DNA from: Bolinopsis microptera
Taxonomy: Eukaryota; Ctenophora; Tentaculata; Lobata; Bolinopsidae
DNA: 64,000 nt
NCBI RefSeq assembly: GCF_026151205.1
Contig: NC_087072.1
Span: 25,943,799-26,007,798 of the forward strand
Direction: 5' to 3'
The stretch's first letter is position 1. Each line of letters begins with the position of its first letter. Positions 1 to 10,300 of this stretch are shown piece after piece. The notes under the pieces are model-generated. The model was not told where the DNA came from, made no database searches, and saw only the letters and a list, made by a program, of their open reading frames with translations. Both the position numbers and the translations under genes were made by a program.

Positions 1-1
1 A

Positions 2-1524
2 GATCCTTTGCTGGTCTCAAAAGAACGACTCACAACTGAGAGTCGTATGTTTCGTTACCTAATAGAAGAGCTGAAGTATAATGAGCTTGAAATGGATGAT
101 TTTACACCTGAAGCTGTGACCTTGTTTCTAACCTTACTAGAGGACAAACAGTTTGTAGATATTGAAGATCATATGTACAAAGAGATACATAAACTTTCCA
201 GAGTATTTGAAATCGATTGGTTAAATGAAAGCTGTATAAGTTGGTTGAGGAGGAGAATCAACTCGGCCACAAAAACTGCAGACAAGACATTCACATTGAA
301 TGAGAGCTGGTATATCTTTATAAAGTGGGAGGATAAAGATATGTTGAACGAGTTAAAGTCCTGTCTATTGGTCCAGGACAATTCAGCATTCATCTCCGAG
401 TATATGTCGGATGTTGACAGACTGGAGGAAGGCAAATAGATCTGATGTTGACATTGGGAGGAAGTAACACTGATCTGTTTCTTCAAACTATAATGCAGAA
501 TTTGACCGGGCAAAGAAAACTTCAAGACAAGATAAAGTATCTCCTTCAAAATATAAACCTCGCGTTCTGTAGTGAACGGAATGAAGAACTTTATCTTCAT
601 GTTTTTGAAGATGTATCAAATTTACCTGAAATAACAGTAGCTGATATGCAGTTTTCTTTAAAATTGATGTCGGATACTTCAAGATTGGTCACCAGGCGTA
701 GAGAGAGAACGAAAACGAAATCGTTGCTGGTTTATGATAACAAGAAATATTTGGATCAAACTAGTAGCTGTACAAAAAGTAATGAGAATATAAAGGGCAT
801 TTCTGAAGATCGCGTTACAACGATGTTCCTGGTGGTCGAGCAATTGCTTCGGGTTTTCTACAAAAACACACCAGATAAAGAAGAGGCAATGACATTTTTA
901 ACTTCACTTCAGAACCTCTGCAGCGAGAAAAGGCTCCAAAAAGTATCAGGCGAATACTAAGATACCATTATTGCTGCCTTAAAGTATTCCAATCTTGCAC
1001 AGTCTGATGATATTATCAATATGCTCAATGAGATTAAGAGTAATGATAAGCTCACCACAAGTCATCAGAACGTTATCATAAAAAGTGATAAGTACCTAAT
1101 TAAAGTAACAAAAGATAATATGGAGTACAAAGACCTGTTTACCTTTAAACACCCTGGTACAGGAACCTGCACAGAGACAGGTAAATGTGGTTTTATCTTG
1201 AGAGCAGCTAAACCAGACAGTAAATCTACATTTGAACTGTGTACAAACAGTGAGGATTATACAGACACTGGATTACACTTCCATGATATCATCTCTGCAC
1301 ATGAAATGTTCTGGTATCGTACTAGGTCAAGACACACAGCTGCTGGTAACAAAGTAACTGTGGTAGGTGGGGGGAAGTGGTGGCACTATTGGTTACCTGA
1401 CTATACATACTGGGATAATGTAGGGCAGTATATAGCTTATAATGTTACTGATTATATGGTTGCTAAACTAGATAATACTTATTGTTTATTGTTTAAAGTG
1501 TTCATTAGGTTTATTAAGTTGTAG
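2..1524 (+). pseudogene. Broken BTB/POZ-domain gene, 5' end outside window
   Basis: An intronless stretch reads as one protein only if two defects are ignored. From the window edge to about 425 the frame encodes the second half of a BTB/POZ fold (ELEMDDFTPEAVTLFL, then a helical part with KLSRVFEIDWL), a protein-interaction domain. Near 421-445 the reading moves to another frame (LTLGGSNTDLFLQTI), which runs to a TAA at 958-960. The same frame then continues without a break to 1524. The region after about 1130 (YKDLFTFKHPGTGTC, later GGGKWWHYWLPDYTYW) is compact and aromatic-rich but not recognised. One frameshift and one in-frame stop within 1.5 kb suggest a decaying copy, although assembly errors could give the same picture. 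No ATG start is visible; the gene begins upstream of the window. Confidence 0.6.
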
Positions 1525-1651
1525 TACACTGTACATTATGATTTTGAGTGAGTACAGGACAGGCATTTCACGTATGTTAACTGTTATTATATTATGATTA
1601 TGTACTTTGCCGGCTGAAATTTGGTAAGTATAAATAACCGTTGCGCTCATA

Positions 1652-1781
1652 GTTTCAACTCCATTTGCGAGCTGAAATTGGTCACGCCAGAGGGTCATTT
1701 TTAGGTCGATTTTCAGTGGTTTTTCTTCTATGTCCCCGTTGCCGGGGGGATTTCGTCAAGTTTAAAATATTATATAGATAA
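1652..1781. repeat. Dispersed repeat, copy 1
   Basis: This block shares long near-identical segments (for example GTTTCAACTCCATTTGCGAG and TTTCGTCAAGTTTAAAATAT) with 41803-41914, in the same orientation but with small internal gaps. It carries no open frame of note. It is an interspersed non-coding repeat of unknown class. The rest of 1525-2070 shows nothing recognisable. Confidence 0.65.
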
Positions 1782-2070
1782 ATTGTAGTGTATCAAATCC
1801 GTCATAGTTCATAATCTGTCGCGTGATTTGTCAACAAAAAAACAGCTATAAGGCGCCAGAGCTTCAGCGTTTATTTGGGGTGGGGGGATATTCACAATTC
1901 ACATTTCACATGCTTATAAACTCAGCGGGTATATTATATCATTATAAAATTGCCGGGGTTATGTGTGTTGTAACATGCAGTTCCAATATATTTACATACA
2001 CGCGGCAGGTGGAAACTCACGTGCGATTGATGTTATGTTTTAATATACACAAGAACTAATAATGCTGTAC

Positions 2071-2248
2071 AACCACAATATGTCACAACCACAATATGTC
2101 ACACTCACAATATAATATGTCACACTCACAATATGTCACAACCACAATATGTCACACTCACAATATGTCACAACCACAATATGTCACACTCACAATATGT
2201 CACAACCACAATATGTCACACTCACAATATGTCACAACCACAGTATGT
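2071..2248. repeat. Short tandem repeat, ~16/32-bp period
   Basis: Alternating blocks ACCACAATATGTCACA and CTCACAATATGTCACA give a 16-bp period with a 32-bp higher-order period. The units are nearly identical. No gene is associated. Confidence 0.9.
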
Positions 2249-2400
2249 AATCTGGTTGATTAGGTTTACAGCTTCAGAAATGCGCCGTGAAACTAGGAGA
2301 CACATTACTCACTGCATGACTACCCCCCCGACTAATGCAAGGAACATCACACACGGACATGCAGGAGGCGCTGAAGAGGGGGCTAGATGCTCTTGTAGCA

Positions 2401-3466
2401 GGGTGCTACCCTGCTACTGATGGTGCTACCCTACTACTGATGGTGCTACCCTGCTACTGATGGTGCTACCCTGCTACTGATGGTGCTACCCTGCTACTGA
2501 TGGTGCTACCCTGCTACTGATGGTGCTACCCTGCTACTGATGGTGCTACCCTGCTACTGATGGTGCTACCCTGCTACTGATGGTGCTACCCTGCTACTGA
2601 TGGTGCTACCCTGCTACTGATGGTGCTACCCTGCTACTGATGGTGCTACCCTGCTACTGATGGTGCTATCCTGCTACTGATGGTGCTACCCTGCTACTGA
2701 TGGTGCTACCCTGCTACTGATGGTGCTACCTTGCTACTGATGGTGCTACCCTGCTACTGATGGTGCTACCCTGCTACTGATGGTGCTACCCTGCTACTGA
2801 TGGTGCTACCCTGCTACTGATGGTGCTACCCTGCTACTGATGGTGCTACCCTGCTACTGATGGTGCTACCCTGCTACTGATGGTGCTACCCTGCTACTGA
2901 TGGTGCTACCCTGCTACTGATGGTGCTACCCTGCTACTGATGGTGCTATCCTGCTACTGATGGTGCTACCCTGCTACTGATGGTGCTACCCTGCTACTGA
3001 TGGTGCTACCCTGCTACTGATGGTGCTACCCTGCTACTGATGGTGCTACCCTGCTACTGATGGTGCTACCCTGCTACTGATGGTGCTACCCTGCTACTGA
3101 TGGTGCTACCCTGCTACTGATGGTGCTACCCTGCTACTGATGGTGCTATCCTGCTACTGATGGTGCTACCCTGCTACTGATGGTGCTACCCTGCTACTGA
3201 TGGTGCTACCCTGCTACTGATGGTGCTACCCTGCTACTGATGGTGCTATCCTGCTACTGATGGTGCTACCCTGCTACTGATGGTGCTACCCTGCTACTGA
3301 TGGTGCTACCCTGCTACTGATGGTGCTACCCTGCTACTGATGGTGCTACCCTGCTACTGATGGTGCTACCCTGCTACTGATGGTGCTATCCTGCTACTGA
3401 TGGTGCTACCCTGCTACTGATGGTGCTACCCTGCTACTGATGGTGCTACCCTGCTACTGATGGTGG
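2401..3466. repeat. 20-bp minisatellite, ~53 copies
   Basis: The unit TGGTGCTACCCTGCTACTGA is repeated about 53 times with almost no drift; the commonest variant is C to T at the ninth base. On the minus strand each unit ends in CATCAG. The array is entered on that strand from a TACTAAC branch-site-like motif at about 3470-3480 followed by CTACCACCATCAG, so it may descend from a 3' splice site downstream of the PWWP gene's exon 5. That link is inference. The flanks 2249-2400 and 3467-3590 hold no convincing exon. Confidence 0.95.
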
Positions 3467-3591
3467 TAGCAGTTAGTAACCTGAGTAAGGGACTCTGATC
3501 GCGTGTGTCTGTCTGTGTCGGCTACTTCGCACTGAACAAGTAAATACTACGCCTCATAATAACACCAACAACAATATTAAATAGCCAAGTT

Positions 3592-3645
3592 TCAAGTAGT
3601 TGAAAGATACAGGTGTACACTGAGAATGTGCGCAGTGCAGTTAGT
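3592..3645 (-). CDS. Candidate terminal exon of the PWWP gene (weak)
   Basis: On the minus strand TTCCTTGTGCAG is a good acceptor just beyond the 73-bp array. Read in phase 0, which the preceding donor leaves, it gives a 17-residue tail (TNCTAHILSVHLYLSTT) and TGA. The peptide resembles nothing known and lacks the basic tail expected of PWWP2 proteins. The true last exon may lie elsewhere, including the left flank of the 20-bp array or outside the window. Confidence 0.2.
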   Translation of the reverse strand, partial: TNCTAHILSVHLYLSTT

Positions 3646-3655
3646 CTGCACAAGG

Positions 3656-4243
3656 AACAGTCAATATACAATGTATATTATACATGAGCCGTTACAATAA
3701 CAAGATAATACTATAATACTACTAACGGTACAGTCAATATACAATGTATATTATACATGAGCCATTACAATAACAAGATAATACTATAATATAACTAACG
3801 GTACAGTCAATATACAATGTATATTATACATGAGCCGTTACAATAACAAGATAATACTATAATACTACTAACGGTACAGTCAATATACAATGTATATTAT
3901 ACATGAGCCATTACAATAACAAGATAATACTATAATACTACTAACGGTACAGTCAATATACAATGTATATTATACATGTTTAGTTACAATTACAAGATAA
4001 TGCTATAATACTACTAACGGTACAGTCAATATACAATGTATATTATACATGTTTAGTTACAATAACAAGATAATACTATAATATAACTAACGGTACAGTC
4101 AATATACAATGTATATTATACATGTTTAGTTACAATAACAAGATAATACTATAATACTACTAACGGTACAGTCAATATACAATGTATATTATACATGTTT
4201 AGTTACAATAACAAGATAATACTATAATACTACTAACGGTACT
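3656..4243. repeat. 73-bp minisatellite, 8 copies, repeats a 5' splice site
   Basis: Eight units at exact 73-bp spacing, with TCAATATACAATG starting at 3661, 3734, 3807, 3880, 3953, 4026, 4099 and 4172. On the minus strand every full unit contains GTACC followed by GTTAGTAGTATTATAG, the same sequence that ends exon 5 of the PWWP gene and starts its intron. The array therefore repeats the donor of the exon at 4238-4365. Units differ mainly at GAGCCGTTAC versus GTTTAGTTAC. Confidence 0.95.
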
Positions 4244-4365
4244 GGAGTTGGCAGGATTGAGAGATATCTTGTGTTCTTTACAGCCATCATAGAACCACTC
4301 CACGTTACATTTAGCTATCTGCATCACCTCTGACGTATTGTAGAACAGCACACATACTGTCAGAC
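4238..4365 (-). CDS. PWWP2-like gene, exon 5 (second half of PWWP domain)
   Basis: After the acceptor ATTCTCTAG it reads LTVCVLFYNTSEVMQIAK, then CNVEWFYDGCKEHKISLN, the expected second half of the PWWP barrel. The donor is GTACC|GTTAGT. The acceptor with the first 27 or so exon bases is repeated about 81 times upstream as the 64-bp array, and the donor is repeated eight times downstream as the 73-bp array, so the exon is bracketed by copies of its own edges. Confidence 0.65.
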
Positions 4366-7300
4366 CTAGAGAATATTGTAAACTGTATTATAGTAGCAGT
4401 GTTGTAGAACAGCACACATACTGTCAGACCTAGAGAATATTGTAAACTGTATTATAGTAGCAGTGTTGTAGAACAGCACACATACTGTCAGACCTAGAGA
4501 ATATTGTAAACTGTATTATAGTAGCAGTGTTGTAGAACAGCACACATACTGTCAGACCTAGAGAATATTGTAAACTGTATTATAGTAGCAGTGTTGTAGA
4601 ACAGCACACATACTGTCAGACCTAGAGAATATTGTAAACTGTATTATAGTAGCAGTGTTGTAGAACAGCACACATACTGTCAGACCTAGAGAATATTGTA
4701 AACTGTATTATAGTAGCAGTGTTGTAGAACAGCACACATACTGTCAGACCTAGAGAATATTGTAAACTGTATTATTGTAGCAGTGTTGTAGAACAGCACA
4801 CATACTGTCAGACCTAGAGAATATTGTAAACTGTATTATTGTAGCAGTGTTGTAGAACAGCACACATACTGTCAGACCTAGAGAATATTGTAAACTGTAT
4901 TATTGTAGCAGTGTTGTAGAACAGCACACATACTGTCAGACCTAGAGAATATTGTAAACTGTATTATTGTAGCAGTGTTGTAGAACAGCACACATACTGT
5001 CAGACCTAGAGAATATTGTAAACTGTATTATAGTAGCAGTGTTGTAGAACAGCACACATACTGTCAGACCTAGAGAATATTGTAAACTGTATTATTGTAG
5101 CAGTGTTGTAGAACAGCACACATACTGTCAGACCTAGAGAATATTGTAAACTGTATTATTGTAGCAGTGTTGTAGAACAGCACACATACTGTCAGACCTA
5201 GAGAATATTGTAAACTGTATTATTGTAGCAGTGTTGTAGAACAGCACACATACTGTCAGACCTAGAGAATATTGTAAACTGTATTATTGTAGCAGTGTTG
5301 TAGAACAGCACACATACTGTCAGACCTAGAGAATATTGTAAACTGTATTATAGTAGCAGTGTTGTAGAACAGCACATATACTGTCAGACCTAGAGAATAT
5401 TGTAAACTGTATTATAGTAGCAGTGTTGTAGAACAGCACACATACTGTCAGACCTAGAGAATATTGTAAACTGTACTATTGTAGCAGTGTTGTAGAACAG
5501 CACACATACTGTCAGACCTAGAGAATATTGTAAACTGTATTATTGTAGCAGTGTTGTAGAACAGCACACATACTGTCAGACCTAGAGAATATTGTAAACT
5601 GTATTATTGTAGCAGTGTTGTAGAACAGCACACATACTGTCAGACCTAGAGAATATTGTAAACTGTATTATTGTAGCAGTGTTGTAGAACAGCACACATA
5701 CTGTCAGACCTAGAGAATATTGTAAACTGTATTATAGTAGCAGTGTTGTAGAACAGTACACATACTGTCAGACCTAGAGAATATTGTAAACTGTATTATT
5801 GTAGCAGTGTTGTAGAACAGCACACATACTGTCAGACCTAGAGAATATTGTAAACTGTATTATTGTAGCAGTGTTGTAGAACAGCACACATACTGTCAGA
5901 CCTAGAGAATATTGTAAACTGTATTATTGTAGCAGTGTTGTAGAACAGCACACATACTGTCAGACCTAGAGAATATTGTAAACTGTATTATTGTAGCAGT
6001 GTTGTAGAACAGCACACATACTGTCAGACCTAGAGAATATTGTAAACTGTATTATTGTAGCAGTGTTGTAGAACAGCACACATACTGTCAGACCTAGAGA
6101 ATATTGTAAACTGTATTATTGTAGCAGTGTTGTAGAACAGCACACATACTGTCAGACCTAGAGAATATTGTAAACTGTATTATAGTAGCAGTGTTGTAGA
6201 ACAGTACACATACTGTCAGACCTAGAGAATATTGTAAACTGTATTATTGTAGCAGTGTTGTAGAACAGCACACATACTGTCAGACCTAGAGAATATTGTA
6301 AACTGTATTATTGTAGCAGTGTTGTAGAACAGCACACATACTGTCAGACCTAGAGAATATTGTAAACTGTATTATAGTAGCAGTGTTGTAGAACAGCACA
6401 CATACTGTCAGACCTAGAGAATATTGTAAACTGTATTATAGTAGCAGTGTTGTAGAACAGCACATATACTGTCAGACCTAGAGAATATTGTAAACTGTAT
6501 TATAGTAGCAGTGTTGTAGAACAGCACACATACTGTCAGACCTAGAGAATATTGTAAACTGTATTATTGTAGCAGTGTTGTAGAACAGCACACATACTGT
6601 CAGACCTAGAGAATATTGTAAACTGTATTATTGTAGCAGTGTTGTAGAACAGCACACATACTGTCAGACCTAGAGAATATTGTAAACTGTATTATAGTAG
6701 CAGTGTTGTAGAACAGTACACATACTGTCAGACCTAGAGAATATTGTAAACTGTATTATTGTAGCAGTGTTGTAGAACAGCACACATACTGTCAGACCTA
6801 GAGAATATTGTAAACTGTATTATAGTAGCAGTGTTGTAGAACAGCACACATACTGTCAGACCTAGAGAATATTGTAAACTGTATTATTGTAGCAGTGTTG
6901 TAGAACAGCACACATACTGTCAGACCTAGAGAATATTGTAAACTGTATTATAGTAGCAGTGTTGTAGAACAGCACACATACTGTCAGACCTAGAGAATAT
7001 TGTAAACTGTATTATTGTAGCAGTGTTGTAGAACAGCACATATACTGTCAGACCTAGAGAATATTGTAAACTGTATTATAGTAGCAGTGTTGTAGAACAG
7101 CACACATACTGTCAGACCTAGAGAATATTGTAAACTGTATTATAGTAGCAGTGTTGTAGAACAGCACACATACTGTCAGACCTAGAGAATATTGTAAACT
7201 GTATTATAGTAGCAGTGTTGTAGAACAGCACATATACTGTCAGACCTAGAGAATATTGTAAACTGTATTATTGTAGCAGTGTTGTAGAATAGCACACATA

Positions 7301-10300
7301 CTGTCAGACCTAGAGAATATTGTAAACTGTATTATAGTAGCAGTGTTGTAGAACAGCACACATACTGTCAGACCTAGAGAATATTGTAAACTGTATTATA
7401 GTAGCAGTGTTGTAGAACAGCACACATACTGTCAGACCTAGAGAATATTGTAAACTGTATTATAGTAGCAGTGTTGTAGAACAGCACACATACTGTCAGA
7501 CCTAGAGAATATTGTAAACTGTATTATTGTAGCAGTGTTGTAGAACAGCACACATACTGTCAGACCTAGAGAATATTGTAAACTGTATTATTGTAGCAGT
7601 GTTGTAGAACAGCACACATACTGTCAGACCTAGAAATATTGTAAACTGTATTATAGTAGCAGTGTTGTAGAACAGCACACATACTGTCAGACCTAGAGAA
7701 TATTGTAAACTGTATTATTGTAGCAGTGTTGTAGAACAGCACACATACTGTCAGACCTAGAGAATATTGTAAACTGTATTATTGTAGCAGTGTTGTAGAA
7801 CAGTACACATACTGTCAGACCTAGAGAATATTGTAAACTGTATTATTGTAGCAGTGTTGTAGAACAGCACACATACTGTCAGACCTAGAGAATATTGTAA
7901 ACTGTATTATAGTAGCAGTGTTGTAGAACAGCACACATACTGTCAGACCTAGAGAATATTGTAAACTGTATTATAGTAGCAGTGTTGTAGAACAGCACAC
8001 ATACTGTCAGACCTAGAGAATATTGTAAACTGTATTATAGTAGCAGTGTTGTAGAACAGCACACATACTGTCAGACCTAGAGAATATTGTAAACTGTATT
8101 ATAGTAGCAGTGTTGTAGAACAGCACACATACTGTCAGACCTAGAGAATATTGTAAACTGTATTATTGTAGCAGTGTTGTAGAACAGCACACATACTGTC
8201 AGACCTAGAGAATATTGTAAACTGTATTATAGTAGCAGTGTTGTAGAACAGCACACATACTGTCAGACCTAGAGAATATTGTAAACTGTATTATTGTAGC
8301 AGTGTTGTAGAACAGCACACATACTGTCAGACCTAGAGAATATTGTAAACTGTATTATTGTAGCAGTGTTGTAGAACAGCACACATACTGTCAGACCTAG
8401 AGAATATTGTAAACTGTATTATAGTAGCAGTGTTGTAGAACAGCACACATACTGTCAGACCTAGAGAATATTGTAAACTGTATTATTGTAGCAGTGTTGT
8501 AGAACAGCACACATACTGTCAGACCTAGAGAATATTGTAAACTGTATTATTGTAGCAGTGTTGTAGAACAGTACACATACTGTCAGACCTAGAGAATATT
8601 GTAAACTGTATTATAGTAGCAGTGTTGTAGAACAGCACACATACTGTCAGACCTAGAGAATATTGTAAACTGTATTATAGTAGCAGTGTTGTAGAACAGC
8701 ACACATACTGTCAGACCTAGAGAATATTGTAAACTGTATTATTGTAGCAGTGTTGTAGAACAGCACACATACTGTCAGACCTAGAGAATATTGTAAACTG
8801 TATTATTGTAGCAGTGTTGTAGAACAGCACACATACTGTCAGACCTAGAGAATATTGTAAACTGTATTATAGTAGCAGTGTTGTAGAACAGCACACATAC
8901 TGTCAGACCTAGAGAATATTGTAAACTGTATTATAGTAGCAGTGTTGTAGAACAGCACACATACTGTCAGACCTAGAGAATATTGTAAACTGTATTATAG
9001 TAGCAGTGTTGTAGAACAGCACACATACTGTCAGACCTAGAGAATATTGTAAACTGTATTATTGTAGCAGTGTTGTAGAACAGTACACATACTGTCAGAC
9101 CTAGAGAATATTGTAAACTGTATTATTGTAGCAGTGTTGTAGAACAGCACACATACTGTCAGACCTAGAGAATATTGTAAACTGTATTATTGTAGCAGTG
9201 TTGTAGAACAGCACACATACTGTCAGACCTAGAGAATATTGTAAACTGTATTATAGTAGCAGTGTTGTAGAACAGCACACATACTGTCAGACCTAGAGAA
9301 TATTGTAAACTGTACTATTGTAGCAGTGTTGTAGAACAGCACACATACTGTCAGACCTAGAGAATATTGTAAACTGTATTATTGTAGCAGTGTTGTAGAA
9401 CAGCACACATACTGTCAGACCTAGAGAATATTGTAAACTGTATTATAGTAGCAGTGTTGTAGAACAGCACACATACTGTCAGACCTAGAGAATATTGTAA
9501 ACTGTACTATTGTAGCAGTATTGTTAGTTTCACTAATCACACTATTCAAACTTTACCTGATGATATTTACTAGGCTTAACATTTAAAATGTTAACATAAT
9601 ATTGCTTTAATTGAATAGTAACACTACTATAAACACTATCATGTAACACTACTATAAACACTCCCTATGTAACAGTATAGCACTGTACCTGTTACAGAGA
9701 GTATTTTCCCAGGCCAGTACGGCCGCCCCTGACCAGGTGTATATTTGGCAATCACCACATCTCCGATCCCGAAAGGGTTATTGGTCTCCTGAAAATGAAA
9801 CATGATTATGTTTCTGCTGTTGGTAAAGGATTATGAACAATTAGCATATTTTACTTAAAAGCATAACTCTAGAGTTTAGAGTAGATGTAGTGTACCCCCA
9901 CCCCCACCCCCACCCCCACCCCCACCCCCACCCCCACCCCCACCCCCACCCCCACCCCCACCCCCACCCCGAGTAGATTACCGTGAACATTTCTTCAGAT
10001 GTATCCTTAAATTCAGTTTCGTTTGACTCAGTCCTTCTTCTTTTGGAGCCGTTATTGTGGAGCTTGAAACGAGCAGGTTTGCCCCGCTTAATTGGAGTTA
10101 TCTCCAGTTTAAATTCACGGGGACACCACATGGGCCACTCTAAATCAACGAAAGGGAGTTTTGCGGAGTTTTCAGCAAGTACCGAACTTAGCACTTTTTG
10201 GTCATCAATTGAGTGTGACCGCATCCTGAAATGTTGTGAAACCTCTTCTAACTTCCTCTGCACCGTGGCTGGGTCCTCAGACTGGGTGTTATGGCATACA

